From contig JAYYOR010000013.1 of the NCBI GenBank assembly GCA_036130055.1, positions 1 through 64,000 on the forward strand: DNA of 64,000 nt, read 5' to 3'. This stretch comes from TMED69 sp036130055. Lineage in GTDB: Bacteria; Pseudomonadota; Gammaproteobacteria; Ga0077536. Within the stretch, counting starts at the first letter, position 1. Each line of letters begins with the position of its first letter. Positions 37,314 through 44,450 of this stretch are shown here, one piece after another. The translations under genes were made by a program, and so were the position numbers. The notes under the pieces are model-generated. The model ran no database searches. It saw only the letters and a program-made list of their open reading frames with translations, and was not told where the DNA came from.

Positions 37314-38898
37314 TAACTTGGATTGTAAATTTACAGGCGCAGAGCTTTTACTGAAAAGTCTCGAGAAAGAAGGAATAGATACCTTTTTTGCAAATCCAGG
37401 CACCTCAGAAATGCACCTAGTGACAGCTATTGGCCGATCTTCGAAGACCCGGCCAATTTTATGTTTATTCGAGGGGGTTGTGACTGCAGCAGCTGATGGT
37501 TTTTGGAGAATGAGAGCCAATCCGGCTGCTACCTTGCTCCATCTTGGCCCCGGTTACGCAAATGGGATGGCTAATTTACATAATGCAAAAAAAGCTTTTT
37601 CTGCAATGGTAAATATAATCGGTGATCATGCAGAATGGCATCTTCAGTTTGATGCCCCTCTTACATCAGACTTAGAGGGTCATGTTAAACTGCATTCAGA
37701 TTGGTTTAATAAGTCAGTTAGTGCAACAAATTTAGGTGAATTGGGAACGCTTTCGTGTTCGGAGGCTAAAAGAGGTTGGGGGAAGATTGCGTCGATAATA
37801 GTTCCGGCCAATCACTCTTGGGAAACTGGACAAGAAAGGGAGCGAAAGGTTATCCCAAATACGGATCAAAACTTGGTGAGTAGCTCATCAATAAAGAGTA
37901 TTGCAGAGACTTTGAGTGTTAGAAAAAAAAGAGCGTTTTTATTAGGTAATCGGGGTCTTACTCGTGATTCAGTAAAATACGCAAATTCAATAGCAAAGAA
38001 ATGTGAAGCTGATTTGTTATGCGAAACTTTTTTTCCGAGAGTTTATCGAGGAGCTGGCCAAATAGAAATTGCCAGAATTCCCTATTTTGCTGAGTTAGCG
38101 GTTAAATTTCTTGCCGACTATGAAGAAATTTTTTTAGTTGGTGCTAAGGAGCCAGTTGGTTTTTTCGCATACCCAGATATTCCGAGCAAACTCTCGCCAT
38201 CGGGTTGTTCTGTAGTAAAAATAGCAGTTAAAGACGAAAATGTTGAGCAGTCTTTAATTGATCTTTGTGATGAGTTAGATATAAGTAATTTTTCTTCGGT
38301 TATTAAGGCAGAAAAAGTTGTGCAGACGACTAGTTTAACTCTTGATGAAATTAGTGTTTCAAATGTTATTTCTAGGCTACTACCTGAAAATTCTATAATT
38401 TCTGACGAAGGGATCACCTGTAGTGCGGAACTCTACAAGCAAACGAACAATGCAGCTCCTCACGATTGGCTTTGTTTGACAGGTGGTTCTATTGGACAGG
38501 GGCTCCCTTTAGGGTTTGGCGCATCAATCGCCTGTCCGGATAGAAAAGTCGTAACTTTTCAAGCGGATGGTAGTGCTATGTATACAGTTCAGACATTATG
38601 GAGTATGGCCCGCGAAAATACAGATGTCACAGTAATACTACTAAACAATAGTAGTTATGCTATTTTGAATATTGAGCTAGATCGATTAAAAACTGGAGAG
38701 CGTAACGACAAAATACTTTCTATGCTAAATATTGGTAATCCGACTATAAATTGGGTCGAAATATCAAAGGGTTTAGGAGTTGAGGCCTCTAGGGCAAGCA
38801 GCGTCAAACAATTTTCTGAACAATTTTATAGCGCTATGAACCAATCCGGGCCCCGTCTTATTGAAGTAATTATGGAGAGTAGACCTAGCATTAGATAG
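37306..38898 (+). CDS. ThDP-dependent enzyme, acetolactate synthase large-subunit-like
   Basis: About 530 residues with the three-domain ThDP-enzyme layout. The cofactor-activating glutamate is in LFEGVVTAAADG, and the ThDP/Mg motif is QADGSAMYTVQTL...LLNNSSY. The central domain holds VGAKEPVGFFAYP. It resembles the IlvB/benzoylformate decarboxylase-like group without a regulatory subunit next to it, so a 2-oxo-acid decarboxylase or carboligase is as likely as acetolactate synthase. ATG 37306 overlaps the RraA-like gene. Ends 14 bases from the convergent lipoprotein gene. Confidence 0.8.
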   Translation: MSNNLDCKFTGAELLLKSLEKEGIDTFFANPGTSEMHLVTAIGRSSKTRPILCLFEGVVTAAADGFWRMRANPAATLLHLGPGYANGMANLHNAKKAFSAMVNIIGDHAEWHLQFDAPLTSDLEGHVKLHSDWFNKSVSATNLGELGTLSCSEAKRGWGKIASIIVPANHSWETGQERERKVIPNTDQNLVSSSSIKSIAETLSVRKKRAFLLGNRGLTRDSVKYANSIAKKCEADLLCETFFPRVYRGAGQIEIARIPYFAELAVKFLADYEEIFLVGAKEPVGFFAYPDIPSKLSPSGCSVVKIAVKDENVEQSLIDLCDELDISNFSSVIKAEKVVQTTSLTLDEISVSNVISRLLPENSIISDEGITCSAELYKQTNNAAPHDWLCLTGGSIGQGLPLGFGASIACPDRKVVTFQADGSAMYTVQTLWSMARENTDVTVILLNNSSYAILNIELDRLKTGERNDKILSMLNIGNPTINWVEISKGLGVEASRASSVKQFSEQFYSAMNQSGPRLIEVIMESRPSIR

Positions 38899-38912
38899 TA
38901 GAGACAATTAGC

Positions 38913-39572
38913 CTAATTAATGAGTAAGGTCTTGAGTATTGAAGTGTGAAGTAATTCACAACTTTTCGACTGTGAATCTGATGGGATAGGAATTGGGATG
39001 ACGAAAGCCAACAGTTGAGATTTTCCCTTTGTTGTTACTGAGTCGCGATTGAAAACTAATTTTTTAGATACACTCCACACCTCAGCTTCAACACGTGTCT
39101 CATCCTCTTGGGCCGTGTACCCAAAACACCCTCCGCCATATAACCCTAGGGAACAGGACATTGCACCAACCTTATCAGAGTAATCGGTTTTTTCGGATAA
39201 CCATATTAAGTAGTCGACATCGGCTTGCTTTATTCGTTTTATAAATCTTTCATCGTTTAAGATAGTGATTGAGGGCTCGATGTTTTTGGTAGCTTCGTCA
39301 GCCTCGAAAAAAGGAAACATATCATTTCGAAACATCATCTCATCAATCACAACTATATTGTTTCCGCTATTAAATTTTTTTGATAGACAATTTATTACGA
39401 AATTTGAATCATTATTAAAGATTCCCATCGCCGTTTTTTTTAATAAAACTATCCTAATAGGATTGGAATCTATTTTCGGATTGGCAATAGCTTTTTCGTA
39501 ATTGGGGTTGCCAGCACAACCTGTTATAAATATCACAACACTTAGAATAACGTATAATTTATTTTCTGCCAT
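38913..39572 (-). CDS. predicted lipoprotein, last gene of the vWA/TolQ-like operon
   Basis: 219 residues, not recognised. A lipobox (FITGC, cysteine at about 19) follows a short hydrophobic signal. The body has RIVLLKKT, DVDYLIWLSEK and a cysteine/glycine-rich piece LGLYGGGCFGY, and may carry an ABC-type auxiliary-like fold, but that is a guess. Overlaps the upstream lipoprotein gene by 14 bases, so it belongs to the same transcript. Probably outer- or inner-membrane anchored in the periplasm. Confidence 0.7.
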   Translation of the reverse strand: MAENKLYVILSVVIFITGCAGNPNYEKAIANPKIDSNPIRIVLLKKTAMGIFNNDSNFVINCLSKKFNSGNNIVVIDEMMFRNDMFPFFEADEATKNIEPSITILNDERFIKRIKQADVDYLIWLSEKTDYSDKVGAMSCSLGLYGGGCFGYTAQEDETRVEAEVWSVSKKLVFNRDSVTTKGKSQLLAFVIPIPIPSDSQSKSCELLHTSILKTLLIN

Positions 39573-40107
39573 AATAGCTTAATATACTTATTTCTAATTT
39601 TGAGGCAACTTTTCTAGTGCAACTTGATATAAGCTTTGAAAGCACTGATCGTTGGTATCCAGAGGGCTTAGCTATTCTAGTGTAGACAGAAAAACTTGAA
39701 TTTTTGATATCATCTAAATTTTGCATTAAAACCATATATTGAATTCGGCATTCATAATAGTTTAATCCAGTTTCTTCAGGTCTCGATATTTCGAATTTTA
39801 TTAGTTTCGGTGTTAATGTTGTCTTAAACTGATTCGAGGGTTTTTCTAAATATACTTTAGAGAAAATTTTTTTTGTTACTTTTAAAATTATTTCTGTTTG
39901 TAATAAACCGATGGGGATCGTCAGAGGCGGATTATACGGGTGATTATATAATTGGTTTTTGAATTTTGTAGATAAATCTAGAAATATCCGTCGATCGATT
40001 TTATCAATTGGTTGGTGAGGTAATGCTAGACTTATTGTAAGTGGTTCATTTTTACAGCTTATTGTTTGTATTAAAACCAGAATAACCAAAAATTTTTTTT
40101 TCTTCAT
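39559..40107 (-). CDS. predicted lipoprotein of the vWA/TolQ-like operon
   Basis: About 182 residues, family not recognised. The start at 40107 gives MKKKKFLVILVLIQTISC, a short lipoprotein signal with cysteine at 18; the longer frame to 40155 would overlap the vWA gene and hide the signal. The mature part is beta-rich by eye and basic. Starts 10 bases after the vWA stop. Confidence 0.68.
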   Translation of the reverse strand: MKKKKFLVILVLIQTISCKNEPLTISLALPHQPIDKIDRRIFLDLSTKFKNQLYNHPYNPPLTIPIGLLQTEIILKVTKKIFSKVYLEKPSNQFKTTLTPKLIKFEISRPEETGLNYYECRIQYMVLMQNLDDIKNSSFSVYTRIAKPSGYQRSVLSKLISSCTRKVASKLEISILSYYGRK

Positions 40108-40117
40108 CAATTGTGAG

Positions 40118-41104
40118 TCAGCGAAACGAGTTAAGTCCAATGAAAGTACCACCATTTTGCTTACATAGTTTACGCATCAAAGAGGCGAATTTGATACCTG
40201 TGTGCTGAAAGTCCGTGGGCTGAGCTCTCATTACGGGAAAGCCTATCGCATGTATTCTCACAAGTGGTTCATTCACATTATTTTTACGATTAATCTTTGT
40301 AACATAGTCAACAACTTCTTTTATCGACTTGCCAGTAAATTCGTCCCCGTAAACATATAGGCTTATTTTTCTGTTAGGCTTATAGAATGCCTCGATTGCT
40401 GTTGTTATCCCTTCTGCGGGACTTGAATTAGAAAATACATTCCAGCCTTTTAATTTTTTTATAATTTGTCTTCTTATCTCTGGTGTATCTGAAATCCATT
40501 TATCTTGATACTCTGCGAACATATAAGATCCCATATCATTAAGAATTTGAACCCCTTTAACCTTGGGGTATACCATTAGGGTTTCTTCTAATTGTTTTAT
40601 CACTTTAGGCCAGGCGTAGCGAAACATGCTCCCCGATGTGTCAATAATAAAAATGATATATTCGCTATCAATGGGAACCCCAGCTATGACGCTCTGATTA
40701 CTAGCCTTTTTTCTTCTATATAGTCTCTGCATTTCGGCCGTAATCGTTTGTAAAGCAAGTTTTAATTTTGTTTCTTCTAATTGGCTAGTTTTTGCCTCTA
40801 AATACAATTGTTTATTTTGTAGTAGTTTTGTTTTTGTTTTCTCTAATTCGTTTTCAATTTGTCCTGCTTTTATAATGAGGTTTGAATTTCGTAACTGTTT
40901 ATTTTCTAGCATTTCTTGGTAAATGAACAACCGCTCTTGAAGATTAGAAATTTCATTTATTCTATTGTCATTTAAGTCTTCCTCAATAGATGACGGTATG
41001 CTCTTTGAAATAATTAATAATAAGATAATTGAACCAAAACCGCATGTAATAACGGACAAAAACGCCATACTGTTTGACCGATTCTCACTCCTTCGAAGCT
41101 TCAT
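40118..41104 (-). CDS. membrane-anchored vWA protein A (anchor lacks the aspartate)
   Basis: 328 residues. One membrane segment (about 12-33) reads MAFLSVITCGFGSIILLLI. A coiled coil (about 45-130) and a von Willebrand factor A domain (about 145-328) with MIDAS DTSGS at 155-159 follow. The anchor is clearly paralogous to that of the next gene but has serine where the partner has aspartate. The second MIDAS region is altered (SSPAEGITTAIEAF, no obvious threonine of the usual GGT). Starts with ATGA overlapping the partner's stop. Predicted to face the periplasm and to work as a pair with it. Confidence 0.82.
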   Translation of the reverse strand: MKLRRSENRSNSMAFLSVITCGFGSIILLLIISKSIPSSIEEDLNDNRINEISNLQERLFIYQEMLENKQLRNSNLIIKAGQIENELEKTKTKLLQNKQLYLEAKTSQLEETKLKLALQTITAEMQRLYRRKKASNQSVIAGVPIDSEYIIFIIDTSGSMFRYAWPKVIKQLEETLMVYPKVKGVQILNDMGSYMFAEYQDKWISDTPEIRRQIIKKLKGWNVFSNSSPAEGITTAIEAFYKPNRKISLYVYGDEFTGKSIKEVVDYVTKINRKNNVNEPLVRIHAIGFPVMRAQPTDFQHTGIKFASLMRKLCKQNGGTFIGLNSFR

Positions 41105-42174
41105 GGCCAGTCTCCTGATGGGCTAAGAAAGGATCCGTTTGTAACAGATGCAATTCCCCAGTACGCCCATGCTGCCAAGGGGTCGCCCTCCATTGGCAGA
41201 AGAATAACGTTTATAGGTATTTCTTTTGATAGAATCCCGGTGGCTTCTTCAAATAATTTTAAACGTGTTTTGCCATCTACATTAAGCCCACCGGTCTGCG
41301 TTCTGCCGAGGGTTGGCAAGCCATCTGTGATTAGGAAAACGTTATCTGGTAATGGCTGAAGTGCATTTAAAGCCGTAAAAGCTTTATATAAATTCGTACC
41401 CCCCTCTGGCCGTAGTCTTTTAGTTTGTTGAATTGCTTCCTCTAGTTTTTCAGTGTCACTTGTACGTTGCCATGCTGGTTTTTTTCCTGAAAGTGATCGG
41501 CAATTTTCATTAAAAATTAAAATTTGATATTTGCTCGCAAAAGGGAATCGAGCACTTATCCATTCAACAGTCGAAATAGCTTGCTGCCATTTTCGTGAGT
41601 TAACTCTTTTTCTTCCATCGATGTTTCTTCTTCTTAAAATATTTACTATTTTTTTATCAAGCATACTAGCAGATATATCTAAAAGAATAAGTATGTTGTT
41701 TCCGCCAGATTTAATACCAGATAGATATTCTCGGTTTCCTTGTCCAATAAACTTTAAGTTATCCTTGGCCTTATTTTTTTTCGTATTTTCGAGGGTTTGT
41801 TGCGCTTTTTCTGCTTTTTTTATCTCGAATCTTAAAGTATCAAGCCCACGAATACGATTGTCGTCCCAATTTTTAATGAGTTGAACTCTTTCTGAAAGTT
41901 CAACTTTTTTTGTTGACAGGGATTGTTGAGCTAACATTATTCTTTCCTTGAGGGCCTCGTTTTCTTTTTCGCGTGTTTCTATTTGTTTCAGAATATTAAG
42001 GTTTTGATTTTCAAGGCTTGCTATTTCCTTATCCAAGTAGTCCTCTGGTAGTTCTGCCACAGCATCGAAATTATGCTTAATTATCAGAAAAAGTAAGATA
42101 AATGCTCCGAAACCGCATGACATTATGTCTAGGAACGCGAGGCTTATTTCAGGAGATTGGGATTTATTTTTCAA
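41101..42174 (-). CDS. membrane-anchored vWA protein B (TolR/ExbD-like anchor)
   Basis: 357 residues. The membrane segment (about 11-33, SLAFLDIMSCGFGAFILLFLI) carries an aspartate at position 16, in the place where ExbD, TolR and MotB have their proton-carrying aspartate. A coiled coil (about 45-135) leads to a vWA domain (about 158-357) with MIDAS DISAS at 166-170, GGTNLYKAF and FLITDGLPTLG. Inference: this is the ion-coupled partner of the TolQ/MotA-like protein at 43441-44235, with a vWA head in place of the peptidoglycan-binding domain. Confidence 0.83.
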   Translation of the reverse strand: MKNKSQSPEISLAFLDIMSCGFGAFILLFLIIKHNFDAVAELPEDYLDKEIASLENQNLNILKQIETREKENEALKERIMLAQQSLSTKKVELSERVQLIKNWDDNRIRGLDTLRFEIKKAEKAQQTLENTKKNKAKDNLKFIGQGNREYLSGIKSGGNNILILLDISASMLDKKIVNILRRRNIDGRKRVNSRKWQQAISTVEWISARFPFASKYQILIFNENCRSLSGKKPAWQRTSDTEKLEEAIQQTKRLRPEGGTNLYKAFTALNALQPLPDNVFLITDGLPTLGRTQTGGLNVDGKTRLKLFEEATGILSKEIPINVILLPMEGDPLAAWAYWGIASVTNGSFLSPSGDWP

Positions 42175-42178
42175 GTTT

Positions 42179-43438
42179 TTAGTTCTCTATTTTTATGGCT
42201 TCGAAATAGGTTGAACTCGAAGGAAATTTAATTTTGTCGCCAATAAGAATCTCAACCTCTGAGTTTTTAAGAGTTTCATTTATAAAAACAAAATTACCGT
42301 GTGGATTAAGAACGGTTTTTTTATCCTTTTTAGATATAGAAATTTTTGATCTTTTCTGAGCGAATTGCAAAGGGATCTCAGATATCCTAAATCCTTTATT
42401 ATCTTTAAGAATGTGGGTGGGGGCTAAATCGTTAATTTGTTGCATTTCACTTTTTATCTCCTTATTTTTCTTTGGAAAATTTTCTTTTAAATTGACGATT
42501 AACCCTTCACGCGACTTAAAAACCGTGGAACTGAAAAATTTTGCTATCCTGGGTTCAGGAAGTAAAGATACGTTACTGAAGCGAATGAAATCTTTTGTTA
42601 GGTGATAAGTCGTTGGACACAAGACAAGGTTGGTTCTAGAAGAACCAGCCCAAAATAGAACTTCCTCAAAAAATTTCTCGATAATTGATTGTACAAGAGA
42701 GGATTTTAATTCTGCACTATAAAGATTGCCATTTATTAGAGTGTTGATCTTACAAACATCTGTATCATTTGTAACTCTTATCCACCTTGGTATTTGAGTT
42801 CTTAAATAGTGTTCGCTTTCGCCATTAATCATCGGATCTGCTCTGCTCTGCCTTATGAATATTTTTCTGAATAATTGGGCGAGTTTATTATATAGCTGGA
42901 TTAATCCGTGATTCTCTTTATATTTTAGGGACTTTATTGAAAGAGCGTTGCTAGAGTCTAACTCAATATGAGTAATGTGATTCATTTGCAATCTTATTAA
43001 GTGAGTTTTATCATTAATATTTAAATCAGACAGGCTACATAAGTCGGTGTTAATTAAACCCTTCACTTTAATATTAAGTGATTCAAATATTCCACAAATT
43101 ATTCCGAGTTGTTCTTCGGTATATTCACTTGGATACCCAATTAAAACAGGTTTATTATTTCCCAACTTTGACCACATTATCTGAAGCTGCTTGTAGACTA
43201 GATCAGAGTTTGCAGGTTGTGGAGTCGACGTAAATTCGGAATTCTTTTTTTCTATGTTGTGCCAATAATTACTATTGACAATAGTTGGCTTTTTGCTCAG
43301 ATATGGCATTGCATCAATACCGGTTATGATTTTATTTTTAGCGATACATGAAATACCAGGAGATGACCCAACGATTTTCTTATAATCTTTTATTTGTAAA
43401 TTAATGTCATTTAAATGAAAAACATAAAAGACTTCCAT
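42179..43438 (-). CDS. divergent Hsp70/actin-like protein (tentative)
   Basis: 419 residues, no confident family. The layout recalls an Hsp70/actin ATPase core: PGISCIAKNKIITGIDA resembles the early strands. PVLIGYPSEYTEEQLGIICG followed by LNIKVKGLINTDLCSL mirrors the Hsp70 'VPAxF...R...AG...LRxINEPTAA' segment. INGNLYSAELKSSLVQSIIEKFFEEVL resembles the subdomain IIB helix. The phosphate loops (DxGT type) are not recognisable, so ATP binding is doubtful. No signal peptide or membrane segment, so probably cytoplasmic. Packed 2 to 4 bases from both neighbours. Confidence 0.5.
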   Translation of the reverse strand: MEVFYVFHLNDINLQIKDYKKIVGSSPGISCIAKNKIITGIDAMPYLSKKPTIVNSNYWHNIEKKNSEFTSTPQPANSDLVYKQLQIMWSKLGNNKPVLIGYPSEYTEEQLGIICGIFESLNIKVKGLINTDLCSLSDLNINDKTHLIRLQMNHITHIELDSSNALSIKSLKYKENHGLIQLYNKLAQLFRKIFIRQSRADPMINGESEHYLRTQIPRWIRVTNDTDVCKINTLINGNLYSAELKSSLVQSIIEKFFEEVLFWAGSSRTNLVLCPTTYHLTKDFIRFSNVSLLPEPRIAKFFSSTVFKSREGLIVNLKENFPKKNKEIKSEMQQINDLAPTHILKDNKGFRISEIPLQFAQKRSKISISKKDKKTVLNPHGNFVFINETLKNSEVEILIGDKIKFPSSSTYFEAIKIEN

Positions 43439-43440
43439 CT

Positions 43441-44235
43441 TTAAGACTCAAGTTTTCTTATGAAATTATTTTCGCAATAAGCATGAGTATCGAGCACCAG
43501 CCTTTCTTGCATTAGTTGAAGTTGATGCATTAAGAACATCACTAAAAGGCTGATGATAAGCGCTACGAAGGTTGAATTAAAGGCAACGCCAAGGCTCATG
43601 GTGACTCCTAATATATCACCTTGGACTGCCTCATGTGCTTGACCGAGCGCAAGGCTGATTCCACGTACAGTCCCAATAAAACCTATTGAGGGTATAGCCC
43701 AAGTGATATAGCGAATCATCGAAAGTTCTGAATTTAATCGCTCTGCCTCGTTTTCACAACATTCATTAATCGCTTGAGATGCCTCTTGTATATTGCCAGT
43801 GGAAGAGTATCTTTGTAAGCTGCTTAATAGTGCTCTAGGAAGTAAATAATCTCGGGTTTCTTCAGGCGCAGATTGTATTATCCGTATATATTTGTTTGTG
43901 TCTTCTTTAATGATATTTGTCTCTTCCGGACTATCAATCAACTTGAACCTAAGTATGGATCTTTGGTTGTTCGTTTGTTTTGCTTTGAAACCAATTATGG
44001 CAATGGACCAAAACATCAGGACAAAGCAGGTTTCTTGCTCAAAATCTTTTACCGTAATATAAAAGGAAGTTTCTTGAGGGATATATATTCCTTGTTCTTG
44101 ATTTTTACGTTGGTTCATTAAAATCTCTTCCGCTTCCGGCCTAACAATAGCCATATAAAATAAATGAACAACGATTATCGAAATTAACAAAGAGATTATT
44201 TGATAGTAAAATTCAGAGGTTGTTTTATCATTCAT
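43441..44235 (-). CDS. MotA/TolQ/ExbB-like proton-channel protein
   Basis: 264 residues with about four membrane segments (11-30, 69-84, 175-197, 209-238). The C-terminal pair with IPSIGFIGTVRGISLAL and GVAFNSTFVALIISLLV is the TolQ/ExbB/MotA signature. The cytoplasmic stretch between segments 2 and 3 is about 90 residues, as in this superfamily. By family knowledge such proteins form pentamers around two TolR/ExbD-type helices and convert ion flow to motion. No tolR/exbD or ton genes are next to it; the vWA genes at 40118-42174 are the likely partners. Confidence 0.87.
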   Translation of the reverse strand: MNDKTTSEFYYQIISLLISIIVVHLFYMAIVRPEAEEILMNQRKNQEQGIYIPQETSFYITVKDFEQETCFVLMFWSIAIIGFKAKQTNNQRSILRFKLIDSPEETNIIKEDTNKYIRIIQSAPEETRDYLLPRALLSSLQRYSSTGNIQEASQAINECCENEAERLNSELSMIRYITWAIPSIGFIGTVRGISLALGQAHEAVQGDILGVTMSLGVAFNSTFVALIISLLVMFLMHQLQLMQERLVLDTHAYCENNFIRKLES

Positions 44236-44243
44236 GTTTTAGC

Positions 44244-44450
44244 CTATATATCTTTTGGCAGTGATACCGGCACGTCTTCTGATAATTCATCCAAAGATTT
44301 AAACGTGTTATCCGGAATTGGTTTTAATTTCTCCTCTGGCTTAGACACTGAGGATTTTATTTTATCTTCTGATTGTATTTCTAAAGCAGACGTAGGCATA
44401 AAAATCGTGTTTACAGTTAATGCTGAATATAATAAAAATTTACTGCGCAT
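44244..44450 (-). CDS. small exported protein of the vWA/TolQ-like operon
   Basis: 68 residues: a signal-peptide-like N-terminus (about 1-22, FLLYSALTVNTIFMPTSA), then a charged, proline- and lysine-rich tail. No lipobox cysteine. It overlaps the end of the upstream PEGA gene by 11 bases and ends 8 bases before the channel gene, which argues that it is a real member of the operon. No family recognised. Confidence 0.6.
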   Translation of the reverse strand: MRSKFLLYSALTVNTIFMPTSALEIQSEDKIKSSVSKPEEKLKPIPDNTFKSLDELSEDVPVSLPKDI

